In this document: piece by piece, positions 17,129 to 25,691 of the stretch
Position numbering within the stretch: the stretch's first letter is position 1
How the letters are laid out: every line of letters starts with the position of its first letter
DNA from: Alloalcanivorax dieselolei B5
Lineage (GTDB): Bacteria > Pseudomonadota > Gammaproteobacteria > Pseudomonadales > Alcanivoracaceae
Assembly: GCF_000300005.1 (NCBI RefSeq)
Contig: NC_018691.1
Coordinates: 3,410,001-3,474,000 of the forward strand
Length of the DNA: 64,000 nt
Reading direction: 5' to 3'
The notes under the pieces: generated by a model
Seen by the model: the letters and a program-made list of their open reading frames with translations, nothing else
Told to the model about the DNA's origin: nothing
Databases searched by the model: none
Made by a program: the position numbers and the translations under genes

Positions 17129-18205
17129 ATGACAACAAGCGACACTCGAAAACGTCTCTCATGGCTCCTGCTTATCCTGCTGTCGGTGGCAGCCGCCACC
17201 TTGATGCGCCAACTGCAACTGCCGGCGGCTTTCATGCTTGGTCCGATGATCGCCGCGGTAGTCGTCGCCCTGAGCGGCAGCGGTCTTCGTCTGCACAGGA
17301 ACTTCTCGCTCGGCGCGCAAAGTGTCATGGGCTGCCTGATCGCCGGCTTCATCACACCGAAGCTGCTGGCCGTCTACATGGATCACTGGTTGCTGCTGAC
17401 AACCATCAACCTCACCACCATGGCCATTATCGTGGTCATCAGTGTTGTCATCGCGCGGCGTCGCTGGTTGCCCAACACCACCGCCATCTGGGGGCTCTTT
17501 CCCGGGGCGGCCTCCGCCATGGTCCTTCTCGCCGATACCCACCATTCCGATCCGCGCGTCGTCGCGATGATGCAGTACTCCCGAATCGTGCTGGTTTCCG
17601 TCGCCTCCATTGCCATGGCAGCGTTGCTTGACCAGATGCATGATGGCGGTGCATCAGCAGCGGGCCCGCTCCGGTTGACCTGGTCTCTGCCCACGGATTA
17701 TCTGCCCATCCTCGCCGGGCTGGCCCTGGCACTGTGCGGCTACACCATCAGCAAACTGACCGGCAACGGCACTCTGGCACTGCTAATCCCCGCTTTCGGC
17801 GGTACCGCCTTGCAAGGAGCCGGCTTGGTCACGATCGAGGTTCCGTCATTCATCTTCATTCCCGCTTTCGCCATGACCGGTTGGTACGTGGGGCTGACGT
17901 TCACTCGTGGCGCGATCAAGCACTGCCTCAAGCTGTTACCGATCATGTTGTCGGCGGCGGCGGTGGTCATTCTCATGTGCGGCCTGATGGCGCTACTGCT
18001 GGCGCGCACGGTCCCGGGCATCGACTTGCTGACCGCCTACCTGGCGTTGAGCCCGGGCGGCATCGAAACCATCATTATTATCGCCAGGGACGCCGACGTG
18101 GTTCTGCCACTGATACTGGCTTCGCAGTTCCTGCGCCTGTTGATCGTGCTGTCGATAGGCCCCAGAGTCGCCAGAGCGGTGGCGGGCTGGCAGAGCCGGC
18201 AGTAA
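17129..18205 (+). CDS. AbrB-family membrane protein (putative ammonia monooxygenase/transporter family)
   Basis: The 358-residue hydrophobic protein has about 9-10 membrane segments in two similar halves. The motifs LPAAFMLGPMIAAVVVAL and SVMGCLIAGFI in the first half, and FPGAASAMVLLADTHHSDPR and LALSPGGIETIIIIARDADV, are characteristic of the AbrB (PF05145) membrane family. These are often misnamed 'ammonia monooxygenase' or 'AbrB transcriptional regulator'; they are most likely transporters of unknown substrate. It follows the lipase by 30 bases and is probably co-transcribed with it. Confidence 0.8.
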   Translation: MTTSDTRKRLSWLLLILLSVAAATLMRQLQLPAAFMLGPMIAAVVVALSGSGLRLHRNFSLGAQSVMGCLIAGFITPKLLAVYMDHWLLLTTINLTTMAIIVVISVVIARRRWLPNTTAIWGLFPGAASAMVLLADTHHSDPRVVAMMQYSRIVLVSVASIAMAALLDQMHDGGASAAGPLRLTWSLPTDYLPILAGLALALCGYTISKLTGNGTLALLIPAFGGTALQGAGLVTIEVPSFIFIPAFAMTGWYVGLTFTRGAIKHCLKLLPIMLSAAAVVILMCGLMALLLARTVPGIDLLTAYLALSPGGIETIIIIARDADVVLPLILASQFLRLLIVLSIGPRVARAVAGWQSRQ

Positions 18206-18291
18206 TCGGATTCACGGTGAGCGGTGGCGCAATCAAGCTTTGTGGCGGCACGCCAGTCCCACGGCTTTGAGACGGTCCGCCTGCAGTCTGA

Positions 18292-18358
18292 TTCGCTGGC
18301 AAGCCCGCTCCCACAGCGGCTACGTAGCTTTGTCTGTGGGAGCGGGCTTGCCAGCGAA
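18292..18358. repeat. REP-type inverted pair
   Basis: Two 24-base arms, TTCGCTGGCAAGCCCGCTCC.. (18292-18315) and its exact reverse complement (18335-18358), flank a short spacer. This matches the REP palindromes of pseudomonads and their relatives ('GCTGGCAAGC..GCTCCCACAG'). Related single or paired copies occur in the window near 23861, 29403, 31807 and 45922. It lies in the gap between the AbrB gene and the tRNA, with no coding content. Confidence 0.8.
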
Positions 18359-18379
18359 GGAGGTGCGGACGTGTCAAAC

Positions 18380-18408
18380 AAAAACGCCCCGCGGAGCGGG
18401 GCGCTTTT
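18380..18408 (-). terminator. Rho-independent terminator after tRNA-Ser
   Basis: An 8-bp GC stem (CGCCCCGC 18385-18392 with GCGGGGCG 18396-18403, loop GGA) is followed on the minus strand by TTTTTG (18384 downward). It sits 8 bases beyond the CCA end of the tRNA gene. A short T run on the plus side (18405-18408) means that it could also stop rightward transcription. Confidence 0.8.
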
Positions 18409-18415
18409 GTTTGTA

Positions 18416-18505
18416 TGGCGGAGAGGGCGGGATTCGAACCCGCGATACGGTTACCCATATGGTTCCTTAGCAGGGAACTGGTTTCAGCCACTCACCCACC
18501 TCTCC
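18416..18505 (-). tRNA. tRNA-Ser(GCU)
   Basis: The 90-base gene reads GGAGAGGTGGGTGAGTGGCT at its 5' end. The anticodon stem is GTTCC/GGAAC around the loop CTGCTAA, so the anticodon is GCT (18469-18471). A long variable arm follows, as in class II serine tRNAs, then GGTTCGAATCC in the T arm and an encoded 3' CCA. The acceptor stem GGAGAGG pairs with CCTCTCC. The position beside csrA is common in gammaproteobacteria. It decodes AGC/AGU serine codons. Confidence 0.95.
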
Positions 18506-18622
18506 GGAACACGGTCGATCGCTTGTTGCTTACTTCTTCACTTCTTGACGGCAACTTCTTCACGGCGATCCGTGACATCGCCGCGCATCATACCAGTTTG
18601 AGCAGAAAATACAGCTCAAAAA

Positions 18623-18811
18623 TCAGGCAGACTCGCCATCAGTGCCTTTTTCGTGCTGGATACGCTGATAAATTTCCTCACGGTGCACAGCCACCTCTTT
18701 AGGCGCGTTAACACCAATACGTACCTGGTTACCTTTTACGCCCAGAACGGTGACGGTGACATCGTCGCCGACCATGAGCGTCTCGCCGACGCGGCGGGTC
18801 AGAATAAGCAT
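18623..18811 (-). CDS. csrA: Carbon storage regulator CsrA
   Basis: The 62-residue protein [20 protein letters not shown]... with [20 protein letters not shown] and REEIYQRIQ is a full-length CsrA/RsmA. It is a dimeric RNA-binding protein that recognises GGA motifs near ribosome-binding sites and represses or stabilises target mRNAs. The N-terminal Leu-Thr-Arg strand and the R in VHREEIY, both used for RNA contact, are present. The lysC-csrA-tRNA-Ser order is the classical arrangement. A stem (TACCCGCC 18915-18922 with GGCGGGTA 18933-18940) separates it from lysC, without a T run. Confidence 0.97.
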   Translation of the reverse strand: MLILTRRVGETLMVGDDVTVTVLGVKGNQVRIGVNAPKEVAVHREEIYQRIQHEKGTDGESA

Positions 18812-18969
18812 GGGAGTTCCCTCCTCGAATCCATATATTGTTCAGTGAGCGCGGTTTTGCACACTGGATACGAGCCACCCGTCATCCTTGAGCGTTCCAC
18901 TATCGGGAAGCCGGTACCCGCCCCGTGTGCGAGGCGGGTAGTATGCCGCATGCCAATAAGAATGTCTCG

Positions 18970-20196
18970 TCAGGCGGCGGGCTGATCCAGCTCGAAGGCC
19001 TGGTGCAGTGCGCGTACCGCCAGCTCCAGGTACTTCTCGGCCACCACCACGGAAATCTTGATTTCCGAAGTGGAGATCATAGTGATATTAACCCCTTCCT
19101 GGGCCAGGGTTTCAAACATCTTGCTGGCCACGCCGGCGTGGGAGCGCATGCCCACGCCCACCAGGGAGATCTTGGCGATCTTGTCGTCACCGATGATCTC
19201 CGGGCTACCCAGCTCCGACGCCGATTTCTGCAGCGCGTCCTTGGCCTTGTTGAAGTCGTTGCGGTGCACGGTGAACGTGAAGTCGGTGGCGCCGTCGGCC
19301 CCCACGTTCTGCACGATCATGTCCACTTCGATATTGGCGTCGCTTACCGGGCCGAGGATCTTGGCGGCGATACCCGGGGTGTCGGGGGCACCGCGCACGG
19401 TGATCTTGGCTTCATCACGGGTAAAAGCAATGCCAGAAATTACCGGCTTTTCCATATCCACCTCGTCGTCGACGGTAATGAGGGTGCCCGGACCCTCCTG
19501 AAAACTGGACAGTACACGCAGCGGCACATTGTATTTGCCGGCGAACTCCACCGAGCGGATCTGTAGCACCTTGGAGCCGAGGCTGGCCATTTCCAGCATT
19601 TCCTCGAAGGTGATACTGTCCAGGCGGCGGGCACTGTCCACCACCCGGGGATCCGTGGTGTAAACCCCGTCCACGTCGGTGTAGATCTGACACTCATCGG
19701 CCTTCAGGGCAGCCGCCAGGGCCACCGCCGTGGTGTCGGAACCACCCCGGCCAAGGGTGGTGATGTGGCCGTCGTCGTTGATCCCCTGGAACCCGGCCAC
19801 CACGACCACGCGCCCGGCTTTCAGGTCGGCGCTCATTTTCTGGTCGTCGATGTCCTCGATACGTGCCTTGGAGTGGCTTTGATCGGTGCGGATCGGCACC
19901 TGCCAGCCGGTGTAGGAGCGGGCATCGATGCCGCGCCCGTGCAGGGCCATGGACAGCAGCGCGATGGTGACCTGCTCACCGGTGGACACCAGCACGTCCA
20001 TTTCCCGCGGAGACGGGGTGCCGCTGATGCCATTGGCCAGCTCGATCAAACGGTTGGTTTCGCCGCTCATGGCGGAAACCACCACCACCACCTGATCACC
20101 CTGCTGGTGAAAGCGCGCCACCCGCTCGGCGACGGCCTGGATGCGTTCGACGGAGCCCACGGAGGTGCCGCCGTATTTCTGAACAATTAGGGCCAT
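18970..20196 (-). CDS. lysC: Aspartate kinase (monofunctional)
   Basis: The 408-residue enzyme phosphorylates aspartate, the first step towards lysine, threonine and methionine. The catalytic domain starts [14 protein letters not shown] and includes [33 protein letters not shown] and [14 protein letters not shown]. The C-terminal third holds two ACT domains (for example [19 protein letters not shown]) that bind the feedback inhibitor. I start at ATG 20196, which matches the family N-terminus; an upstream in-frame ATG at 20238 would extend across a terminator-like hairpin. No strong Shine-Dalgarno is visible before the chosen start. Confidence 0.95.
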   Translation of the reverse strand: MALIVQKYGGTSVGSVERIQAVAERVARFHQQGDQVVVVVSAMSGETNRLIELANGISGTPSPREMDVLVSTGEQVTIALLSMALHGRGIDARSYTGWQVPIRTDQSHSKARIEDIDDQKMSADLKAGRVVVVAGFQGINDDGHITTLGRGGSDTTAVALAAALKADECQIYTDVDGVYTTDPRVVDSARRLDSITFEEMLEMASLGSKVLQIRSVEFAGKYNVPLRVLSSFQEGPGTLITVDDEVDMEKPVISGIAFTRDEAKITVRGAPDTPGIAAKILGPVSDANIEVDMIVQNVGADGATDFTFTVHRNDFNKAKDALQKSASELGSPEIIGDDKIAKISLVGVGMRSHAGVASKMFETLAQEGVNITMISTSEIKISVVVAEKYLELAVRALHQAFELDQPAA

Positions 20197-20213
20197 ATAT
20201 GACGTTGTTCCGC

Positions 20214-20248
20214 AAAAAAGGGCGCGTAAGGGTAACATTTCCGCGCCC
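20214..20248 (-). terminator. Terminator between alaS and lysC
   Basis: On the minus strand GGGCGCG (20248-20242) pairs with CGCGCCC (20226-20220) and is followed directly by TTTTTT (20219-20214). A second GC-rich stem (GCCCCG / CGGGGC, 20281-20298) lies closer to the alaS stop. The T run ends only 17 bases before the lysC start, so the hairpin would also be part of any lysC leader started upstream of it. Confidence 0.7.
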
Positions 20249-20303
20249 GGTTATCATGTGAGAGGCATGTGAGGCCACCAGGCCCCGCCCTGACGGGGCG
20301 CGC

Positions 20304-22901
20304 TCAGGCCTGCTCCGCCACCCAGTCGTAAACGCCGGCCAGCGCTTTCGGCAGCGCCGCCACGTCGTTGCCGCCGCCCTGAGCCATGTCCGGCCGGCCG
20401 CCACCGCGGCCGTCCAGTTGACCGGCCACCTGGCGCATCAGATCGCCGGCCTTGAAGCGGTCGGTGAGGTCCTTGGTGACGCCGGCCACCAGCGCCACTT
20501 TGTCACCTTCCACCGCCGCCAGCAGGATCACCGCCGAGCCGAGCTTGTCCTTCACCTTATCCATGGTCACCCGCAGGGTCTTGGCGTCGGCGCCGTCCAC
20601 CTGGGTGGCCAGCACTTTCACCCCGGCCACCTCGCGGGCGTCGGCGGTCAGATCACCGCCGGCACCGGAAGCCAGTTTCTGCTTCAGGCGTTCCACTTCC
20701 TTCTCCAGCTCGCGCACACGGCGAGCCTGGGCACCCACCCGCTCGGCGACCAGTTCCGGGCTGCTCTTGAGAGTGCCGGCAATCTCCGCCAGCGCCGCTT
20801 CGTGCTGACGCACCAGCGCCAGAGCCCCTTCCCCGGTGACCGCCTCGATACGGCGCACGCCGGCGGCGGCGGAGGTTTCCAGGGTGATTTTGAACAGGCC
20901 AATGTCGCCGGTACGGCTCACGTGGGTGCCGCCGCAAAGCTCCTTGGAGAAGCCATCCCGCCCCATGGTCAGCACCCGCACCTGGTCGTCGTATTTCTCG
21001 CCGAACAGGGCCATGGCACCGGCCTCACGGGCGGCGTCGATGTCCATCAACTCCGTGGATACCGCCGTGTTCGCCAGGATCTGACGGTTGACGATGGTCT
21101 CGATCTGCTCGCGCTGTTCAGCGCTCAGCGCCTCGCCGTGGGAGAAATCGAAGCGCAGGTAATCCGGCGCCACCAGCGAGCCTTTCTGCTGCACATGCCC
21201 GCCCAGCACCTGACGCAGCGCGGCGTGCATCAGGTGAGTGGCGGAGTGGTTGCGCATGATGTTGTTACGGCGTTCGACGTCCACGTAGGCATCGACCTTG
21301 TCCCCCACCTTCAGAGTGCCGGCTTCCAGCGTGCCCTGATGCACATGGGCGGACTGGCGCTTTTTGGTATCCGCCACGGCGAAGCGGTTGTCGCCCTTGA
21401 CCAGCAGGCCGGTGTCGCCCACCTGGCCGCCGGATTCGGCGTAAAACGGCGTGCGCGCCAGCACCACCATGCCTTCGTCGCCGGCATTGAGACTGTCCAC
21501 GACGTCGCCGTCCTTGTAGAGACCGACGATCTCGTCCTGATCCGCCAGCTTCTCGTAACCGGAAAAACCGGTCACCGACTCGATGGTGAGGCGGTCACTG
21601 TAATCGTTGGCGAAGGCGCCGGTACCCCGGGCCAGGGCCCGTTGCGCTTCCATTTCCTTTTCGAAGCCGGCCATGTCCACGGTCAGGCCGCGCTCGCGGG
21701 CCACGTCGGCGGTCAGGTCCGGCGGGAAGCCATGGGTGTCGTACAGCGCGAACACCACATCGCCGGGCAGCTCGCTGCCCTGCAGACTGGCGATGGCGCT
21801 TTCCAGTACCTTCATGCCCGCGTTGAGCGTACGGGCGAACTGTTCTTCCTCGGTGAGCAGCGCTTTCTCGATGCGTGCCTGCTCGCGGACCAACTCCGGG
21901 TAGGCCTGGCCCATCTGTGCCACCAGCGCCGTCACCAGGGTGGAGAAGAACGGCTTGTCCTGCCCCAGCTTGTGGCCATGGCGCAGTGCCCTGCGGATGA
22001 TGCGGCGCAGCACATAACCGCGTCCCTCGTTGGAGGGAATCACGCCGTCACAGATCAGGAAACTGGCGGAGCGGATGTGATCGGCGATTACCCGCAGAGA
22101 CTTCTCTTCCAGATCCTGGCAACCGGTGGCTTCGGCGGCGGCTTTCAGCAGGGCCTGGAACAGATCGATCTCATAGTTGGAGTGCACGCCCTGCATCACC
22201 GCGGCGATGCGCTCCAGCCCCATGCCGGTGTCCACGCTGGGTTTGGGCAGCGGCTTGAGCTCGCCGTCCGGCTGGCGATCGTATTGCATGAACACCAGAT
22301 TCCAGATCTCGATGTAACGATCCAGGTCATCGTTCTCGGAGCCCGGCGGGCCACCGGGAACGTCCTCGCCGTGATCGTAGAAGATTTCCGAGCAGGGACC
22401 GCAGGGACCGGTATCCCCCATTTGCCAGAAATTGTCCTCGTCCAGGCGGGAGAAGCGCTCGGCGCTGACGCCCATTTCCTTGAGCCAGATGTCGGCGGCT
22501 TCGTCGTCAGAGACATGCACCGTCACCCACAGGCGCTCTTCCGGCAGCCCCAGGGTGCCGGTGAGGAATTCCCAGGCGAAGCGGATCGCCTCGCGCTTGA
22601 AGTAGTCGCCGAAGCTGAAATTCCCCAGCATCTCGAAGAAGGTGTGGTGGCGGGCGGTGTAGCCCACGTTTTCCAGGTCGTTGTGCTTGCCGCCGGCACG
22701 CACGCAGCGTTGCGAGCTGGTGGCACGGGTGTAATCCCGCTTTTCACGGCCCAGGAACACGTCCTTGAACTGGTTCATCCCGGCGTTGGTGAACAGCAGG
22801 GTGGGATCGTTCTCCGGCACCAGGGAGGAGGACGGCACGACCGTATGGCCCTGGCTGGCGAAGTAATCAAGAAAGGCCTGGCGAATCTCAGCGCTCTTCA
22901 T
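20304..22901 (-). CDS. alaS: Alanyl-tRNA synthetase
   Basis: The 865-residue class II synthetase charges tRNA-Ala. The N-terminal catalytic core starts [14 protein letters not shown] and includes [18 protein letters not shown] (motif 2 region) and ARHGHK-type helices around [11 protein letters not shown]. The editing domain carries the zinc/tRNA-binding signatures [12 protein letters not shown] and [13 protein letters not shown]. The C-terminal part includes a coiled-coil ([19 protein letters not shown]) and a C-Ala domain ending with the Gly-rich [11 protein letters not shown] motif. All expected parts are present at near-normal length (E. coli about 876). Confidence 0.97.
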   Translation of the reverse strand: MKSAEIRQAFLDYFASQGHTVVPSSSLVPENDPTLLFTNAGMNQFKDVFLGREKRDYTRATSSQRCVRAGGKHNDLENVGYTARHHTFFEMLGNFSFGDYFKREAIRFAWEFLTGTLGLPEERLWVTVHVSDDEAADIWLKEMGVSAERFSRLDEDNFWQMGDTGPCGPCSEIFYDHGEDVPGGPPGSENDDLDRYIEIWNLVFMQYDRQPDGELKPLPKPSVDTGMGLERIAAVMQGVHSNYEIDLFQALLKAAAEATGCQDLEEKSLRVIADHIRSASFLICDGVIPSNEGRGYVLRRIIRRALRHGHKLGQDKPFFSTLVTALVAQMGQAYPELVREQARIEKALLTEEEQFARTLNAGMKVLESAIASLQGSELPGDVVFALYDTHGFPPDLTADVARERGLTVDMAGFEKEMEAQRALARGTGAFANDYSDRLTIESVTGFSGYEKLADQDEIVGLYKDGDVVDSLNAGDEGMVVLARTPFYAESGGQVGDTGLLVKGDNRFAVADTKKRQSAHVHQGTLEAGTLKVGDKVDAYVDVERRNNIMRNHSATHLMHAALRQVLGGHVQQKGSLVAPDYLRFDFSHGEALSAEQREQIETIVNRQILANTAVSTELMDIDAAREAGAMALFGEKYDDQVRVLTMGRDGFSKELCGGTHVSRTGDIGLFKITLETSAAAGVRRIEAVTGEGALALVRQHEAALAEIAGTLKSSPELVAERVGAQARRVRELEKEVERLKQKLASGAGGDLTADAREVAGVKVLATQVDGADAKTLRVTMDKVKDKLGSAVILLAAVEGDKVALVAGVTKDLTDRFKAGDLMRQVAGQLDGRGGGRPDMAQGGGNDVAALPKALAGVYDWVAEQA

Positions 22902-22999
22902 ATAAGGAACACGTCATTGCTGGATTGGGGGTGACCGGCAAGTATAGCGTCGTCATCGACCGGTTGCGATGGGTCACGAACACCAATAGACGTGGCCGA

Positions 23000-23767
23000 T
23001 CAACCCTTGAGGAAAGCGGCGGAACAGGTCACCAGCACCATGATCAGCAGCAGCCCCTTGAGCCAGCCGCCGGAGACCCGGTGAGCGAAGCCCACCGCCA
23101 GGCGCACCCCCAGCAAGGAACCAGCCCCAACCACCAGTCCTGGCAGCCAGGCCACCTGATCACGCCAGACAAACACTCCCAGAGCAAGAACGGTGAAGCT
23201 CGTGCTCATGGCCAGTTTCAGCGCGTTGGTACGGCGCAGGTCATAGCGCAACTGACCGGCGAGCACGGCGATAGCCAGGAAACCGACGCCCGCCTGGGCA
23301 AAGCCGCCATAGGCGCCGGTGAGGAACAAACCCACCCAAGCGGCGGGCGTCGACGCCAGCGCCTTCGGCGTCTCGCGCTCCCCCGGCATCAGCGTGGAAG
23401 GCCGTACCACCATGATCACCGCCATCACCACCAGGGTGGTCAGTAACACCGGTTTGAGAATAGTCGGGGGCAGGAAGGAGGCGGCCACGGCACCGATCAA
23501 AGCACCGCTCAGGGTGGGAATCAGAATGCCGGGCAGGACGTTGAACGGCACCGAACCGTGACGATGGAACTGGCGCACCCCTTCCACGCCTTGCATCAAT
23601 ACCGCCACCCGCATGGTGCCATTGGCCAGGGCCGGGCCCATGCCGCTGAGCATCAGCAGCGGCAGAATCAGCAGGCCGCCACCGCCGGCCAGGGTATTGA
23701 TAAAGCCGGCGATCACCCCCGAGCCAAGCAGGGCCGCCACCAGCCAGGGGTCGCCAAGATATTCCAT
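23000..23767 (-). CDS. TSUP (TauE/SafE) family membrane transporter
   Basis: The 255-residue inner-membrane protein has about 7-8 hydrophobic helices. The N-terminal motif GSGVIAGFINTLAGGGGLLI and the mid-protein GAYGGFAQAGVGFLAIA are the repeated Gly-rich signatures of the TauE/SafE sulfite-exporter-like family. These carry sulfonates, sulfite or small organic acids; the substrate here is unknown. It lies upstream of and in the same direction as alaS, 98 bases away. Confidence 0.85.
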   Translation of the reverse strand: MEYLGDPWLVAALLGSGVIAGFINTLAGGGGLLILPLLMLSGMGPALANGTMRVAVLMQGVEGVRQFHRHGSVPFNVLPGILIPTLSGALIGAVAASFLPPTILKPVLLTTLVVMAVIMVVRPSTLMPGERETPKALASTPAAWVGLFLTGAYGGFAQAGVGFLAIAVLAGQLRYDLRRTNALKLAMSTSFTVLALGVFVWRDQVAWLPGLVVGAGSLLGVRLAVGFAHRVSGGWLKGLLLIMVLVTCSAAFLKG

Positions 23768-23860
23768 GGGGCGGACGTCCAGGGCAGAAAACAGGAGCGG
23801 GTATTATGCCTGTTGACGCGGCGGGGCGCTTGCAGACTCTCTTCCCTCAGGGCTACAAGG

Positions 23861-23934
23861 CCACTGTAGGAGCTTGCCCTGCAAGCGAATTCTTTTCGGG
23901 TCTTGGTGCCCTCAATTCGCTTGCAGGGCAAGCT
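23861..23934. repeat. REP inverted pair, right arm interrupted by the IS110 element
   Basis: The left arm (23861-23892, CCACTGTAGGAGCTTGCCCT..) is mirrored by AATTCGCTTGCAGGGCAAGCT (23914-23934). The mirror stops abruptly at 23934. The missing remainder, CTCCTACAGTGGCTTCG, resumes at 25132-25148 on the far side of the transposase gene. Joining 23934 to 25134 restores a full palindromic partner of the left arm. The inner 23768-23860 gap shows nothing else. Confidence 0.85.
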
Positions 23935-23944
23935 TGTATGGTTT

Positions 23945-24130
23945 CCCGGCAAGTCTTAGAAAGAAAAGACTTGTCGGGGTGGAGGGACCAAGCAAGCTTC
24001 TGACCCTAGGGTACAGACTGTGGGAGATATGGCCCCACCCCGCACCTTCAAACGCCGATAAGGAATCCATCGGCTGAGCGCACACTCAGACCGACGATAC
24101 TCTGCAAGCCAGCGTTACGGTGCGCCCCGA
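23945..24130 (+). ncRNA. Predicted IS110 bridge RNA (bounds approximate)
   Basis: The left non-coding end can be folded by eye into three parts. A 5' hairpin pairs 23945-23957 with 23966-23978 (one G-U). A target-binding loop is closed by GGGGTGG (23976-23982) / CCACCCC (24035-24041), with an inner hairpin around ACCCTAGGGT (24003-24012). A donor-binding loop is closed by CGCACC (24041-24046) / GGTGCG (24119-24124). Inside the target loop, GCAAGCT (23992-23998) equals the target left side and core (23928-23934). CTGTGGGAG (24018-24026) is complementary to the right side CTCCTACAG (25132-25140) with a single G-T wobble. The donor guides are weaker: GAATC (24063-24067) and ATAC (24097-24100) match the element ends next to the core. 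Confidence 0.75.
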
Positions 24131-24164
24131 CAAGCCCATTTAACCTAGCTGACAGGGGTGCCCC

Positions 24165-25109
24165 ATGGCAATGCCGGCAAGCCGCCCGGAGATCGGGATT
24201 GATGTGGCCAAAGACGACCTGGTGATTCACCTCCAGGACCTGAACCAAACCGTCACCATCGACAATACCCCCCAGGCCATCCGCCAATGGCTGGCCACCC
24301 TCCCCAAGGGCTGCGATATCGCCATTGAGGCGACCAGCACCTATCACCTGGACATTACCGAGCGCGCACACGCCAAGGGCCACCGGGTCTATGTGGTGGA
24401 CGGCTACCGCCTCAGCAACTACCGCAAAGGCGTTGGAGGGCGGGCCAAGACGGATCTGGCCGATGCCCAGTTGCTGGCCCGCTATCTGCGCAGGGAGAAA
24501 GACGAGTTACGCCCATGGAGCCCACCCCCAAAGGCGTACCGGGTGCTGCAGAGCCTGCTGCGTCGCCGCGCCGCCTTGGTTAAGGCCCGCACGGCATTAC
24601 GCCAGAGCCTGAGCGGAGAACCGGAGCTCAAGGCCCCGCTACAGGCCCTGATCGCCGAAATGGACCGGATTGACACTCTGATCCAGAAACGGCTCAAGAG
24701 TGCGGTGAGGGCCGCAGGCTTACAGACCCAGGTCCAACGCTGCGACGCCATCGATGGGGTCGGCGAGCTCACCGCCACCGCCTTGGTCATGGCCTTCCTG
24801 AGAGGGGACTTCAAGAACAGCGATGCCTTCGTGGCCTTCCTGGGGCTGGATGTCCGAGTGCGTGACTCTGGTAAACTCACAGGCAAGCGTAAGCTGACCA
24901 AGCAAGGGGATACCGAGGTCAGGCGACTGCTGCACTGTGCCGCCATGAGTGCCTCTCGACACCCGGTCTGGCGCGCCTTCTATCAGCGCTATCGGGATCG
25001 GGGACTGCACACCACCCAAGCCTTGGTGATCCTGGCCCGGAAGATCGCCCGCACCGCCTTCACCCTGATGAAGCAGCAACAAGAATATTGCCCCGCAAAG
25101 CTCTTTTAA
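24165..25109 (+). CDS. IS110-family transposase (DEDD recombinase)
   Basis: The 314-residue recombinase has an N-terminal RuvC-like domain with DEDD acidic residues: Asp in EIGIDVAKDDLV, Glu in DIAIEATSTYHLD and the Asp pair in GRAKTDLADAQLLARYLR. The C-terminal transposase_20 domain includes CDAIDGVGELTATALVMAF, a Gly-rich DSGKLTGKRKLTKQGDTEVRR stretch, and LLHCAAMSASRHPVW with the conserved Ser used for catalysis in this family. The gene is full length, so the element may be active. It works with a bridge RNA, predicted here in the 5' non-coding end. Confidence 0.93.
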   Translation: MAMPASRPEIGIDVAKDDLVIHLQDLNQTVTIDNTPQAIRQWLATLPKGCDIAIEATSTYHLDITERAHAKGHRVYVVDGYRLSNYRKGVGGRAKTDLADAQLLARYLRREKDELRPWSPPPKAYRVLQSLLRRRAALVKARTALRQSLSGEPELKAPLQALIAEMDRIDTLIQKRLKSAVRAAGLQTQVQRCDAIDGVGELTATALVMAFLRGDFKNSDAFVAFLGLDVRVRDSGKLTGKRKLTKQGDTEVRRLLHCAAMSASRHPVWRAFYQRYRDRGLHTTQALVILARKIARTAFTLMKQQQEYCPAKLF

Positions 25110-25112
25110 GCA

Positions 25113-25118
25113 TTGCAG
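25113..25118 (+). promoter_or_regulatory. -35 half of a split junction promoter (with -10 at 23937-23942)
   Basis: TTGCAG lies near the right end of the IS and TATGGT (23937-23942) near the left end. In the linear copy they are 1.2 kb apart in the wrong order. When the ends join through one CT core, as in an excised circle, they become a -35/-10 pair with a 17-base spacer, reading into the bridge RNA and the transposase. Such junction promoters are known for IS110-type circles; here the pair is inferred from spacing and from moderate matches. Confidence 0.45.
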
Positions 25119-25190
25119 GACACCATAGAATCTCCTACAGTGGCTTCGTAGCGGACTGTGAATGCGGGCCTTCAAGGTCCGTGCTTTGGC

Positions 25191-25691
25191 TCAGTCCTGC
25201 TCGCGCTGCTGATCCAGGGCGTGGAAGCTTTGCTCGGCATCGAAGCCTCGGCCCTGCAGAAAACGCAGCTGTTTGGCTTTTTCCTTCTGGTCCGCTGGCG
25301 GGTGCCGGAAGCGCCGGCCCAGGACCTCGGAGGCAAGGGCGAACCAGTCGCACTCGGCCTCGCCCAATGCCTCGGTAACCAGCGCCTCCCCCACTCCTTT
25401 CTGTTGCAGCTCGGCGCGAATGCGCAGCGGCCCCTGCCCCCGTTCGATTCTTGAACGGACAAAAAAACCGGCGAAACGCCGGTCATCCAGGAAACCTTGC
25501 TCCTCGCACCACGCCAGCACTTCGTCCAGCCAAGGCGCCGCGCCAAACTTGCGCGTCAGCTTGGCGCGCAGTTCGTGGCGGGAGTGATCCCGGCGCGCCA
25601 GCAAGCTGACCGCATGCTGGCGCCCCTGGGCGGCATCGGCGGGGGTCGGGTCGCCGCCTTTACTCTTCCGTGGACTCTGGCTGGGCCACAT
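25191..25691 (-). CDS. recX: Regulatory protein RecX
   Basis: RecX binds RecA filaments and inhibits them. The product (about 166 residues from the ATG at 25691) has the RecX helical-repeat pattern: [39 protein letters not shown] and [19 protein letters not shown]. The start at 25691 overlaps the recA end by 32 bases; a slightly later start is possible, since the first 20 residues are not conserved-looking. It is directly downstream of recA, the usual place. Confidence 0.9.
   Translation of the reverse strand: MWPSQSPRKSKGGDPTPADAAQGRQHAVSLLARRDHSRHELRAKLTRKFGAAPWLDEVLAWCEEQGFLDDRRFAGFFVRSRIERGQGPLRIRAELQQKGVGEALVTEALGEAECDWFALASEVLGRRFRHPPADQKEKAKQLRFLQGRGFDAEQSFHALDQQREQD

Larger units (their letters stand above)
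23935..25133 (+). mobile_element. IS110-group insertion sequence inserted in a REP element
   Basis: The boundaries follow from the interrupted REP palindrome: the element occupies about 1.2 kb, with CT at 23933-23934 on the left and CT at 25132-25133 on the right, consistent with a two-base CT core. There are no terminal inverted repeats, as expected for this family. It has a 230-base non-coding left end, one transposase gene and only 24 bases after its stop. This layout (long 5' non-coding end, short 3' end) fits the IS110 group rather than the IS1111 group. REP targeting is known for several IS110 relatives, including IS621. Confidence 0.85.

Noticed and set aside
18224-18702. Several small frames across the REP/tRNA region
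   Set aside because: They overlap the tRNA-Ser gene, terminator and REP palindrome and have no ribosome sites or conserved sequence.
20197-20303. Lysine riboswitch upstream of lysC
   Set aside because: The gap is only about 107 bases, too short for an L-box aptamer, and shows a plain terminator instead.
20418-22934. An 838-codon open frame antisense to alaS
   Set aside because: High GC leaves antisense frames open. The alaS frame has all synthetase motifs and the antisense product has none.
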